From the NCBI GenBank assembly GCA_963669315.1, contig OY770021.1, positions 3,534,001 to 3,598,000 on the forward strand: a DNA stretch of 64,000 nt, read 5' to 3'. Made by a program: the position numbers and the translations under genes. The notes under the pieces are model-generated. The model ran no database searches and was not told the DNA's origin. It was given only the letters and a program-made list of their open reading frames with translations. Below, in pieces: positions 45,782-54,421 of the stretch (positions are counted from its first letter, which is position 1; each line of letters begins with the position of its first letter). The stretch is from SZUA-547 sp963669315 (lineage in GTDB: Bacteria; Pseudomonadota; Alphaproteobacteria; Rhodobacterales; Rhodobacteraceae).

Positions 45782-47032
45782 ATGCCCGCGCCAGGAGAAA
45801 ATCTGAGACTGAATGGCGATCGGCTATGGGACAGCATTCACGAGATGGCGGAAATCGGCCCCGGCGTGGCGGGAGGCAACAATCGCCAAACGATCACAGA
45901 CGATGACGCCATAGGCCGCAGATTGTTCCAGCAATGGTGCGAGGACGCTGGACTGACCATGGGCGTCGATCAGATGGGCACCATGTTCATGCGCCGCGAA
46001 GGGACCGATCCTGACGCGCTGCCCGTCTATGTCGGCTCGCATCTCGACACCCAGCCCACGGGCGGCCGCTATGACGGTGTTCTCGGCGTGCTGGCGGGGC
46101 TGGAGATTATCCGCACGCTCAACGACATGGACATCAAGACGAAGCATCCGATCGTGGTCACCAACTGGACGAATGAGGAAGGCACGCGCTTCGCCCCGGC
46201 GATGATGGCCTCTGGCGTCTTCGTCGGGACTGTTACGCAAGATGCCGCCTACGCCGCCGAGGATTCCGAGGGTAACAAGTTCGGCGACGAGTTGCGGCGC
46301 ATCGGCTGGATGGGCGATGAGCCGGTCGGAGCAAGAAAGATGCATGCGTTTTTCGAACTGCATATCGAGCAGGGCCCGATCCTGGAGGCCGAGCGCAAGG
46401 ATATCGGCGTGGTGACCCACGGACAGGGCCTGCGCTGGATCGAATGCACGGTGACCGGCAAGGAGAGCCATACCGGCTCGACCCCCATGCCCATGCGCAG
46501 GAACGCCGGGCGGGGCCTCGCGCAGATCACCGAACTGGTTCATGAGATCGCCATGGAAAACCAGCCGAACGCCGTGGGGGCCATCGGCCATGTGGACGTC
46601 TATCCGAACTCGCGCAACATCATCCCCGGCCAGGTGGTGTTCACGGTCGATATGCGCTCGCATGAGCTGGATCGGCTGCAACGCATGGTCGCGAGGCTGG
46701 AGGACGAAGCGCCGAAACTCTGTGCGGCGCTGGGCGTAAGCTTTGAAAGCAGGATCGTCAGCCAATTTGATCCGCCCGCCTTCGATGAGGGCTGTGTGGC
46801 CGCGATCCGCAACGCCGCCGAGCGGCTAGGCTTTTCGCACCGGGACATCATCTCAGGCGCCGGGCATGACGCCTGCTGGATCAACCGGGTGGCGCCGACG
46901 GCCATGGTGATGTGCCCCTGCGTCGATGGGCTCAGCCATAACGAAGCCGAGGACATCAGCAAGGAATGGGCCGCGGCGGGGGCGGATGTGCTGTTCCACG
47001 CGGTTGTGGAGACGGCGGAGATAGTTGGTTAG
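45782..47032 (+). CDS. N-carbamoyl-beta-alanine/N-carbamoyl amino acid amidohydrolase (M20 family)
   Basis: A 416-residue Zn-dependent amidohydrolase that releases beta-alanine (or 2-methyl-beta-alanine), CO2 and ammonia from the ring-opened pyrimidine. The metal site is VGSHLDTQPTGGRYDGVLG (His87, Asp98), followed by TNEEGTRFAP with Glu132/Glu133. The dimerisation domain reads TGSTPMPMRRNAG, and GAGHDACW is near the end. Related enzymes act on allantoate or L-carbamoyl amino acids, but position directly before hydA and beside preTA favours the pyrimidine route, step three. Confidence 0.88.
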   Translation: MPAPGENLRLNGDRLWDSIHEMAEIGPGVAGGNNRQTITDDDAIGRRLFQQWCEDAGLTMGVDQMGTMFMRREGTDPDALPVYVGSHLDTQPTGGRYDGVLGVLAGLEIIRTLNDMDIKTKHPIVVTNWTNEEGTRFAPAMMASGVFVGTVTQDAAYAAEDSEGNKFGDELRRIGWMGDEPVGARKMHAFFELHIEQGPILEAERKDIGVVTHGQGLRWIECTVTGKESHTGSTPMPMRRNAGRGLAQITELVHEIAMENQPNAVGAIGHVDVYPNSRNIIPGQVVFTVDMRSHELDRLQRMVARLEDEAPKLCAALGVSFESRIVSQFDPPAFDEGCVAAIRNAAERLGFSHRDIISGAGHDACWINRVAPTAMVMCPCVDGLSHNEAEDISKEWAAAGADVLFHAVVETAEIVG

Positions 47033-47047
47033 CGCGGGGAGGCGACC

Positions 47048-48502
47048 ATGACCACCACCATCAAGAACGGCACCATCGTCACCGCGGATCTGACCTATAG
47101 GGCGGATATCCGCATCGAGAACGGAGTGATCGCCGAGATTGGCGAGAACCTTTCTGGCGGGCGGGAACTGGACGCGACCGGGTGCTACGTGATGCCCGGC
47201 GGGATCGACCCGCACACCCACCTGGAGATGCCGTTCATGGGCACATACTCTTCGGATGATTTCGAGTCCGGCACCCGCGCGGCGCTTTCGGGCGGGACGA
47301 CGATGGTGGTGGATTTCGCGCTGCCGAACCCGGGTCAGGGCCTGCTGGACGCGATTCAGATGTGGCACAACAAGTCCACCCGAGCCAATTGCGACTATTC
47401 CTATCACATGGCGATCACCTGGTGGGGCGAGCAGGTCTTCAACGAGATGGAGGACGTCGTCCGCGACAAGGGCATCAACACGTTCAAGCATTTCATGGCC
47501 TACAAAGGCGCGCTGATGGTGGATGATGACGAGATGTACTCATCCTTCCAGCGCTGCGCCGAATTGGGCGCCCTGCCGCTGGTCCATGCGGAGAATGGCG
47601 ACGTCGTCGCCCAGCTTCAGGCGAAGCTGCTGGCGGAAGGCAATGACGGGCCCGAAGCGCACGCCTATTCGCGCCCCCCCGAAGTGGAGGGCGAGGCCAC
47701 AAACCGCGCGATCATGATCGCCGACATGGCGGCGGTTCCGCTTTACGTCGTCCACACTTCCAGCGAACAGGCGCATGAGGCCATCCGCCGCGCGCGGCAG
47801 AAAGGTATGCGGGTCTATGGCGAGCCGCTGATCCAGCATCTGACGCTGGATGACAGCGAATACGCGCACCCGGACTGGGATCACGCGGCGCGGCGGGTCA
47901 TGTCGCCGCCCTTCCGCGACAAGAAACATCAGGATTCGCTCTGGGCCGGATTGCAGGCGGGCAGCCTGCAGGTGGTCGCGACCGATCACTGCGCGTTCAC
48001 GACCAAGCAGAAGCGCTCCGGCGTCGGCGACTTCACCAAGATTCCCAACGGCACCGGCGGGCTTGAGGACCGGATGCCGATGCTCTGGACCAATGGGGTC
48101 GGTACCGGCCGCATCACGATGAACGAATTCGTGGCCGTGACCTCCACCAATATCGCCAAGATCCTGAACATTTACCCGAAAAAGGGCGCTATTCTGGAAG
48201 GCTCGGACGCGGATATCGTGGTGTGGGACCCGGAGCGCGAGAAGACCATCTCCGCCGACGCGCAACAGAGCGCCATCGACTACAACGTTTTCGAGGGCAA
48301 GCATGTAAAGGGCCTGCCGCGTTTCACTTTGACGCGTGGGCTGGTCGCGATCGAGGAAAATGATGTGAAGGCGGAGATCGGCCACGGCGAATACGTCAAG
48401 CGCGATCCGTTCCAAGAAGTGAACAAGGCGCTTTCCAAGTGGAAAGAAGTCACCGCTCCGCGCAAGGTGCAGCGCACCGGTATTCCCGCCAGCGGGGTGT
48501 GA
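47048..48502 (+). CDS. hydA: Dihydropyrimidinase
   Basis: A 484-residue amidohydrolase that opens dihydrouracil and dihydrothymine to N-carbamoyl-beta-alanine compounds. The binuclear zinc site has His56 and His58 (GGIDPHTHLEMPF), the carboxylated Lys153 (FKHFMAYKG) and later His and Asp residues (VVHTSSE, ATDHCAF). The length and end (KWKEVTAPRKVQR) match bacterial dihydropyrimidinases or hydantoinases. Step two of the reductive pathway. It follows the amidohydrolase by 15 bases. Confidence 0.93.
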   Translation: MTTTIKNGTIVTADLTYRADIRIENGVIAEIGENLSGGRELDATGCYVMPGGIDPHTHLEMPFMGTYSSDDFESGTRAALSGGTTMVVDFALPNPGQGLLDAIQMWHNKSTRANCDYSYHMAITWWGEQVFNEMEDVVRDKGINTFKHFMAYKGALMVDDDEMYSSFQRCAELGALPLVHAENGDVVAQLQAKLLAEGNDGPEAHAYSRPPEVEGEATNRAIMIADMAAVPLYVVHTSSEQAHEAIRRARQKGMRVYGEPLIQHLTLDDSEYAHPDWDHAARRVMSPPFRDKKHQDSLWAGLQAGSLQVVATDHCAFTTKQKRSGVGDFTKIPNGTGGLEDRMPMLWTNGVGTGRITMNEFVAVTSTNIAKILNIYPKKGAILEGSDADIVVWDPEREKTISADAQQSAIDYNVFEGKHVKGLPRFTLTRGLVAIEENDVKAEIGHGEYVKRDPFQEVNKALSKWKEVTAPRKVQRTGIPASGV

Positions 48503-48538
48503 TGCCGGTCAGTTTACTCAAATCAGGTGGCTAGGCCT

Positions 48539-49375
48539 ATGGCGTCGGTGCACATCGAGGATGCGGCTAGGCCGGCCGATGCGCCTGCGGCCTCAGCGAA
48601 CACCGTGATTGAATCGAAAGGCCTCAGTCTGACCTTCGAAACCAATGACGGGCCGGTGCACGCGCTCTCCAATGTCGATTTGACGATCAACAAGGGCGAG
48701 TTCGTCTCTTTCATCGGGCCGTCGGGCTGCGGCAAGACCACCTTTCTTCGAGTCGTCGCTGACTTGGAGCAGCCGACCGGCGGGTCGATCACGGTGAATG
48801 GGGCCAGTCCGGAGCAAGCGCGGCTGGCCCGCGCCTATGGCTATGTGTTCCAGGCGGCGGCGCTTTATCCATGGCGGAGCGTCGCGCGCAATGTGGCGCT
48901 GCCCCTGGAAGTCATGGGCGTCTCAAAGTCCGAACAGGCGGAGCGCGTCGCGCGGGTGCTCGATCTGGTGAACCTGACCGGGTTCGAGAAGAAATTTCCT
49001 TGGCAATTGTCAGGCGGGATGCAACAGCGCGCCTCCATCGCGCGCGCGCTGGCCTTCGACGCCGATCTTCTGCTGATGGATGAGCCGTTCGGCGCGCTGG
49101 ATGAAATCGTGCGCGATCATCTGAACGAGCAGCTTCTGGAGCTCTGGGCGCGATCCGAGAAAACCATCGCCTTCGTCACCCACTCGATCCCCGAAGCGAT
49201 CTATCTCTCGACCAAGATCGTTGTCATGTCGCCCCGGCCAGGGCGGGTGACGGATGTGATCGAATCCACACTGCCGAAGGAGCGACCGCTGGATATCCGC
49301 GAGACCCCGGAATTCCTGTCCATCGCCCACCGGGTGCGCGAGGGGCTCAGGGCGGGGCACAGCTATGAGGATTGA
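48539..49375 (+). CDS. ABC transporter ATP-binding protein (pyrimidine or nitrate/taurine type)
   Basis: A 278-residue ATPase of the SsuB/TauB/ThiZ group. Walker A is GPSGCGKTT, the signature LSGGMQQRA, and Walker B LLLMDEPFGALDE. The ATG at 48539 has AGGTGG eight bases upstream; a GTG at 48527 is an alternative. With two permeases and a ThiY-like binding protein it forms a full importer in the pyrimidine operon, 36 bases after hydA. Confidence 0.9.
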   Translation: MASVHIEDAARPADAPAASANTVIESKGLSLTFETNDGPVHALSNVDLTINKGEFVSFIGPSGCGKTTFLRVVADLEQPTGGSITVNGASPEQARLARAYGYVFQAAALYPWRSVARNVALPLEVMGVSKSEQAERVARVLDLVNLTGFEKKFPWQLSGGMQQRASIARALAFDADLLLMDEPFGALDEIVRDHLNEQLLELWARSEKTIAFVTHSIPEAIYLSTKIVVMSPRPGRVTDVIESTLPKERPLDIRETPEFLSIAHRVREGLRAGHSYED

Positions 49376-49378
49376 CGT

Positions 49379-50260
49379 GTGATCACTCGTCTCTCCTCCG
49401 GCGTCGCCTTTCCGGTCACGGTGGTTTCGGCGGTGCTGATCGTGCTCTGGTATCTGGGCGCGATCTGGCTGAATTTGGCGTGGGAGCGGGATCAATCGGC
49501 GCGGGCGGAGGAGCCGGTCGCGCTGTCGACCATGATCTCCAACACGATGAGCCAAAAGCGGCCTGTTTTGCCCGCACCGCATCAGGTGGCGGTGGAAATC
49601 TGGGATACTACGGCCGAGAAACGGATCACTTCGAAACGCAGTCTTGTCTATCACGGTTGGATTACGCTTTCCGCCACGCTGGTCGGCTTTGCGATGGGAA
49701 CGCTGCTGGGCGTCCTGCTGGCGGTCGGCATCGTCCATAACCGGGCGATGGATATGAGTGTGATGCCCTGGGTGATCGCCAGTCAGACAGTGCCGATCCT
49801 CGCCATCGCGCCCATGATCATTGTCGTGCTCTATAATATCGGCATCAGTGGGCTGGTGGCGAAGGCGTCGATCTCGGCCTATCTAAGCTTCTTCCCCGTC
49901 GTCGTCGGGATGGTGAAGGGGCTGCGCTCGCCCGACGCGATGCAACTTGACCTGATGCGCACCTATAACGCCTCGCGCTGGCAGGTCTTCTGGAAGCTGC
50001 GCTGGCCCGCGGCGACGCCATACCTTTTCACTTCGCTGAAAATCGCCATCGCAATCGCGCTGGTCGGCGCGATTATCGGCGAGTTGCCCACCGGCGCCCA
50101 AGGCGGGTTTGGCGCGCGGATGCTGAACGGAAGCTATTATGGGCAAGTGCTGATCATCTGGTCGGCGCTTATCGGGTCTGCGATCTGCGCCGGGCTGATG
50201 GTCGGGCTGATCGGGCTGGCGCAGCGGACCACCCTCCGAAACATGGGGATGGCGAGATGA
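49379..50260 (+). CDS. ABC transporter permease
   Basis: A 293-residue membrane subunit of the SsuC/ThiX group, with about six hydrophobic segments (ATLVGFAMGTLLGVLLAVG, WVIASQTVPILAIAPMIIV and others). The EAA-type loop is at LMRTYNASRWQVFWKLRWPAA. A GTG start follows the ATPase stop by three bases, and the end overlaps the next permease as ATGA. It has an unusual periplasmic N-terminal segment of about 60 residues (EEPVALSTMISNTM). Confidence 0.88.
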   Translation: MITRLSSGVAFPVTVVSAVLIVLWYLGAIWLNLAWERDQSARAEEPVALSTMISNTMSQKRPVLPAPHQVAVEIWDTTAEKRITSKRSLVYHGWITLSATLVGFAMGTLLGVLLAVGIVHNRAMDMSVMPWVIASQTVPILAIAPMIIVVLYNIGISGLVAKASISAYLSFFPVVVGMVKGLRSPDAMQLDLMRTYNASRWQVFWKLRWPAATPYLFTSLKIAIAIALVGAIIGELPTGAQGGFGARMLNGSYYGQVLIIWSALIGSAICAGLMVGLIGLAQRTTLRNMGMAR

Positions 50261-51096
50261 GCGTGTTCGTTGGCGCCGTTCTTTTCTGGTTAGCCGCCTG
50301 GGGCGCGAATATCTGGCTGACTCGCGGGCGCTCGCCCCGTTGGGCGCGATTTGTCGTGCCGACCCTTTTCGGCCTATCGATCCTCGCGCTCTGGCAAGGC
50401 GCCGTCCGGGGGTTTGGCATTCCCCTGGTGATCCTGCCGGCGCCGACGGATATCGGAGTCGCGATCAGCGTCAACGGGCCGATCCTTTGGGCGGATTTCG
50501 TGCAGACGGTGATCCGCTCAGTGATACCGGGCTACCTGATGGGCTGCGGGGCGGCATTCGCGGTGGCGATTGTGATCGATCGGACGCCGTTTCTGCAGCG
50601 GGGTATTCTTCCCATCGGGAATCTGGCGGCGGCGCTTCCTATCGTTGGGATCGCTCCGATAATGGTGATGTGGTTCGGCTTTGACTGGCAGTCCAAGGCG
50701 GCGGTGGTGGTGGTCATGTGCTTCTTTCCCATGTTGGTGAATACGGTGCAGGGCCTGAAGGCTGCGGATGTTATGCACGCCGATTTGATGCGCACCTTTG
50801 CCGCGAGCTATTGGCAAACGCTTCTGAAGCTTCGACTACCCGCCGCGGCCCCCTTTATTTTCAACGGGCTGAAGATCTGCACCACGCTGTCGCTGATCGG
50901 CGCGATCGTGGCCGAGTTCTTTGGCACCCCGATCGTCGGCATGGGCTTTCGCATCTCCACGGAGATCGGCCGTATGGCGCTCGACGTGGTTTGGGCCGAG
51001 ATCACAGTCGCCTCGCTCGCCGGGTCGGTGTTCTACGGCGTTGTCGTATTGCTGGAGCGGTCGGCCACATTCTGGCATCCTTCGATGAGAACCTGA
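50257..51096 (+). CDS. ABC transporter permease, second subunit
   Basis: A 279-residue permease of the same family. Seven or so hydrophobic segments, with VIPGYLMGCGAAFAVAIVID and GNLAAALPIVGIAPIMVMW in the core. The EAA-type loop is LMRTFAASYWQTLLKLRLPAA. Its start overlaps the first permease by four bases, which points to a heterodimeric channel. The binding protein gene follows 46 bases later. Confidence 0.88.
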   Translation: MSVFVGAVLFWLAAWGANIWLTRGRSPRWARFVVPTLFGLSILALWQGAVRGFGIPLVILPAPTDIGVAISVNGPILWADFVQTVIRSVIPGYLMGCGAAFAVAIVIDRTPFLQRGILPIGNLAAALPIVGIAPIMVMWFGFDWQSKAAVVVVMCFFPMLVNTVQGLKAADVMHADLMRTFAASYWQTLLKLRLPAAAPFIFNGLKICTTLSLIGAIVAEFFGTPIVGMGFRISTEIGRMALDVVWAEITVASLAGSVFYGVVVLLERSATFWHPSMRT

Positions 51097-51142
51097 GGCA
51101 AATCCCGATGCAACGGGGCCTCGCTACAACAGGGAGAACAAG

Positions 51143-52129
51143 ATGAAGAGACTCTTGGTGGTCGCTGCGGCGGCGCTGGCGGCGAGCGCGGGATTCGCGC
51201 AAGCGGCGGACAAGGTTACCCTGCAACTCAAATGGGTCACGCAGGCCCAATTCGCGGGTTATTACGTGGCGGCCGATCAGGGCTTCTACGAGGAGGAGGG
51301 ACTCGAGGTCGAAATCAAGCCGGGCGGGCCCGACATCTCTCCGCCGCAGGTGATCGCGGGCGGCGGCGCCGATGTGGTGCTCGATTGGATGCCGTCGGCG
51401 CTGGCGAGCCGAGAGAAAGGCCTGCCGCTGGTGAACATCGCCCAGCCCTTCAAAAGTTCCGGCATGATGCTGACCTGCCGCAAGGACAGCGGCATCAAGT
51501 CGCCAGAGGACTTTCGCGGCAAGACTCTAGGCGTCTGGTTCTTTGGCAACGAATATCCGTTCCTGAGCTGGATGAGCCAGCTTGGCATCCCCACCGACGG
51601 CTCGGATGGCGGCGTGACCGTGTTGAAGCAGGGTTTCAACGTCGACCCGATCCTGCAGAAGCAGGCCGATTGCGTCTCGACCATGACCTATAACGAATAC
51701 TGGCAGATCATCGACGCCGGGCTGACCCCGGATGATCTGGTTGTGTTCAAATACGAGGATCAGGGCGTCTCGACGCTGGAGGACGGCATCTACGTACTTG
51801 AGGAGAACCTAAAGGACGAGGCCTTCGTCGATAGGATGGTGCGGTTCGTCCGCGCCTCGATGAAGGGCTGGAAATGGGCCGAGGAGAACCCGGACGCCGC
51901 CGCGGAGATTGTGCTCGACAATGACGCCACTGGCGCCCAGACCGAAAAGCACCAAAAGCGGATGATGGGCGAAATCGCCAAGCTGACAGCGGGCTCGAAA
52001 GGCGCGCTCGACTTCCGCGACTATGCCCGGACGGTGATCTCGCTGCTGGACGGCGGCTCAGATCCGGTGATCACCAAGGCGCCTGAAGGGGCCTGGACCC
52101 ACGCGATCACGGACAAAGCGCTGAATTAG
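51143..52129 (+). CDS. ABC substrate-binding protein, ThiY/NMT1-like
   Basis: A 328-residue periplasmic binding protein. A signal peptide covers about residues 1-22 (ending in FAQAA). The mature start VTLQLKWVTQAQFAGYYVAA and GFYEEEGLEVEIKPGG are hallmarks of the NMT1/THI5-like family that binds pyrimidines such as HMP precursors. CVSTMTYNEYW and the FKYEDQGVSTLEDGIYV region fit as well. With the operon around it, uptake of uracil, thymine or a related ring is the best guess. Confidence 0.85.
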   Translation: MKRLLVVAAAALAASAGFAQAADKVTLQLKWVTQAQFAGYYVAADQGFYEEEGLEVEIKPGGPDISPPQVIAGGGADVVLDWMPSALASREKGLPLVNIAQPFKSSGMMLTCRKDSGIKSPEDFRGKTLGVWFFGNEYPFLSWMSQLGIPTDGSDGGVTVLKQGFNVDPILQKQADCVSTMTYNEYWQIIDAGLTPDDLVVFKYEDQGVSTLEDGIYVLEENLKDEAFVDRMVRFVRASMKGWKWAEENPDAAAEIVLDNDATGAQTEKHQKRMMGEIAKLTAGSKGALDFRDYARTVISLLDGGSDPVITKAPEGAWTHAITDKALN

Positions 52130-52196
52130 CAAGAGTCGCCGTTGCGCTAGCCGAACCTGTCCGATTGATGGTTCGGCGAGCAATGGACGAGTGTCG

Positions 52197-52228
52197 ACTG
52201 GCGGGGATAAAGCTCGGTTCCCGCCAGT
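52197..52228 (+). terminator. Hairpin after the pyrimidine operon
   Basis: ACTGGCGGG at 52197-52205 and CCCGCCAGT at 52220-52228 pair perfectly with a 14-base loop. It is 68 bases after the binding-protein stop. No T run follows; an additional GCCGAAC/GTTCGGC hairpin lies at 52150-52177. Confidence 0.5.
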
Positions 52229-52232
52229 GAGA

Positions 52233-53052
52233 GGGAGCTGTCAGACACTTTCGAACCAGTCTCCGAATGCTCTGGGACGCGGCTCCTCAGGCCGTGCCGA
52301 GCAGCCGCCACTCTTCGAGAGCGGCGGTTCGGAAAAGCTTGAAATTTCGTCTGGAGTAGAGGTGGCGCTCTCGGTTGAACAGGTTGTGGACGGAGGAATG
52401 GACGGCGGCGAACATCTGTAAACTTCGCATGCGCCTGAAGCGCTGCATGGCTCGTTCTCTTCGTCGGAATGGCAGGTGCGAATTCTCAATGCGATTGTTG
52501 AGCCAACGGCCCGTTGTCTGAAGATCGGCAGCTCCGAGTTCCTTTAGAGCGGCGCGATACGAACGAAGCAGATCCGTCACGATTTCACGCGGAGCGCCGA
52601 ACCGCTTCATCAATTTCTTCAATAATTTCAATGCGGCGCGTTTGTCCCGGCGTTTGGTGACCACCGTCTCCAGCACCTCGCCTTCGTGATCCACGGCGCG
52701 CCACAAATAGCGCTGCTCGCCGTTGACCTTCACGAACACCTCGTCCAGATGCCAGCGCCAGTTCGAGTATGCGCGCATCCGATCGACCCGCTTGCGCTTG
52801 ATCTCGGCGGCGAACATCGGACCAAACCGCTGCCACCAGAACCGGATCGTCTCGTGGCTGATATCGATCCCGCGCTCGTGGAGCAGATCCTCCACATTCC
52901 GCAACGAGAGCGGGAAGCGAATATACATCATCACCGCGAGGCGAATGACGTCAGGGCTGCTGTGGAAGCCCTTGAACGGGTTACTCTTACTCATCCGGGG
53001 ACGCTAGGGGAGTGCCCTCCGTGCCTCAAGCCGAATTCTTCTGACAAGCCCC
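52233..53052 (-). mobile_element. IS6-family insertion sequence
   Basis: An 820-base element with short inverted ends GGG-NNN-TGTCAGA (52233-52245) and its complement (53040-53052), carrying one full-length transposase. Size and organisation match IS6. The eight bases on the two sides (CAGTGAGA and TACTATGT) are not a target duplication, which points to a rearrangement or deletion after insertion. The recombinase fragment begins exactly at the right end. Confidence 0.82.
52287..52994 (-). CDS. IS6-family transposase
   Basis: A 235-residue DDE transposase of normal length. FKGFHSSPDVIRLAVMMYIRFPLSLRNVEDLL and the helix-turn-helix after it (HETIRFWWQRFG) are typical. Catalytic residues lie in HLDEVFVKVNG (Asp), IVTDLLRSY (Asp) and NRIENSHLPFRRRE (Glu). 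The residue after the second Asp is Leu where Lys or Gly is common. The enzyme looks intact. Confidence 0.92.
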   Translation of the reverse strand: MSKSNPFKGFHSSPDVIRLAVMMYIRFPLSLRNVEDLLHERGIDISHETIRFWWQRFGPMFAAEIKRKRVDRMRAYSNWRWHLDEVFVKVNGEQRYLWRAVDHEGEVLETVVTKRRDKRAALKLLKKLMKRFGAPREIVTDLLRSYRAALKELGAADLQTTGRWLNNRIENSHLPFRRRERAMQRFRRMRSLQMFAAVHSSVHNLFNRERHLYSRRNFKLFRTAALEEWRLLGTA

Positions 53053-53745
53053 TACTATGTCTCCAACCGCCTGATCGCCCGCGGCGGCGATCCCAAAGCC
53101 TGGCGCCTGCCCGCGCCGGGATTCGAGGCGGCGACAGCAAAGGCGGTGGCCGAGCATCTGGCGAACCATGCGAGGCGCCATGCGGTTCTGAAGCGGCCAG
53201 ATGCGGTCGTCTCAGATGAGTTGTCGCGCCGCGCGTCGGCGCTCGCGGAAAAAATCAGCGCCAGCGGGATCCGCGCCGCCGCGCCATTGATCGTTACCGG
53301 AGAGATCGCCCCCGCGCGCCTCCGCATCAGCCTTGACGGCGTGGCGCTCGCCAAAGCGCTGGAGATCAGCGCCGACGATCTCGCCCCGGATCTTCTCGCG
53401 ATCGACGCGCCCTTCACTCATCGCCGGCGCGGCGTCGAGACCAAGATCGTCGCTGGCGAGCGTGAGGCCGCGCCGGACGCCGCTCTCATCCGCGCCCTCC
53501 AAAACGCCCATCTCTGGTCGGGTGAGATGCGCATAGGCAATCCGCTGAAAAAGATCGCCGAAATGCACGGCGTCTCGAGAAGCTATGCCGGCCGGGTAAT
53601 TCCGCTCGCCTGCCTTTCGCCGCGAATCCAGCAAGCGATCATCGACGGCGCTCAGCCTCTGGCGCTGACGCTGGAGACCGTCATCCGGTCGACGATTCCC
53701 CTCGACTGGTCAGAGCAGGAAAAGCTGTTCGGGTTCATCGCATAG
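53053..53745 (+). pseudogene. Serine recombinase, C-terminal fragment
   Basis: The frame is open from the exact right end of the IS6 element and ends at 53745, about 230 codons. It begins YYVSNRLIARGGDPKAWRLP, the zinc-ribbon-following part of large serine recombinases, and closes with ALQNAHLWSGEMRIGNPL and MHGVSRSYAGRVIPLACLSP, a helix-turn-helix region common in alphaproteobacterial recombinases. The catalytic resolvase domain is gone, so the insertion has destroyed the gene. Confidence 0.75.
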
Positions 53746-53750
53746 CGCGT

Positions 53751-53822
53751 TTCCCTATTATCTCGAACCGTTCCCTGTTCGCTCGGAAAAATACCCTGAT
53801 CCGCATAAAAAGTTCCCTGTTC
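53751..53822 (+). repeat. TTCCCTGTTC-like iterated direct repeats
   Basis: Four copies of a ten-base unit, TTCCCTATTA (53751), TTCCCTGTTC (53771), TACCCTGATC (53792) and TTCCCTGTTC (53813), are spaced 20, 21 and 21 bases apart, two helical turns. An inverted AGGGAA follows at 53831 and the palindrome CCCTGATCAGGG at 53926-53937. The array starts five bases after the recombinase stop. The gap up to tRNA-Ser (to 54106) holds no other recognised feature. Confidence 0.6.
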
Positions 53823-54106
53823 CGCCGCGTAGGGAATTCGTGCTTAAGCCCTTGAAGCCACGGTTAATTTCCAGGCGCTCCTCCCGGGGTTCGGTGCAAA
53901 AACGACAGAATACGCTGTAAATCGACCCTGATCAGGGAATCGGCGCAAAAGGCCACCGGCGAAATCCACCATCTGAGACGACTGGTATGAATGGGCCGAG
54001 AATCCTCAACCCGGCGCGTCTCTGTCGGAGATGCGCCCGAGCAACCCGCCGGAATTGCGCGGGAAAATTCAGCGAAATGTGTGAGACGGGAAATCGCCCG
54101 GGTCGG

Positions 54107-54196
54107 TGGCGGAGGGAGCGGGATTCGAACCCGCGATAGAGTTGCCCCTATACACGCTTTCCAGGCGTGCGCCTTCAACCACTCGGCCACCCCTCC
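54107..54196 (-). tRNA. tRNA-Ser (anticodon GGA)
   Basis: The minus strand gives a 90-base class II tRNA with acceptor GGAGGGG/TCCCTCC, discriminator G and encoded CCA. The D arm reads GGCCGAGTGGTTGAAGGC, the anticodon loop is CTGGAAA (GGA, serine UCC/UCU), a long variable arm follows, and the T loop is GGGTTCGAATCCC. Its 3' end faces the recombinase remnant, the usual side for integration. Confidence 0.96.
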
Positions 54197-54421
54197 GCAA
54201 AAGCGGCGCCATCTATACATCACACCCCGTAGGGCGCAAGCGTCGATCGGCGTATGCACGTCGCTCGTGAAATTAGTGATCCCAGGGCGTAGAAGGTGGC
54301 GAGCCGAACTTTTAAGCTTTTACTGAAATTTCCGACATGGGACCTTAATCGCGAAAACTCAAATTCGTTTGCGGACGCTCATGCGATTCACTGGATTATA
54401 TAGCCAATCACTGGAGCGGGA

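Noticed and set aside
52225..53060. Target-site duplication around the IS6 element
   Set aside because: The eight flanking bases on each side do not match.
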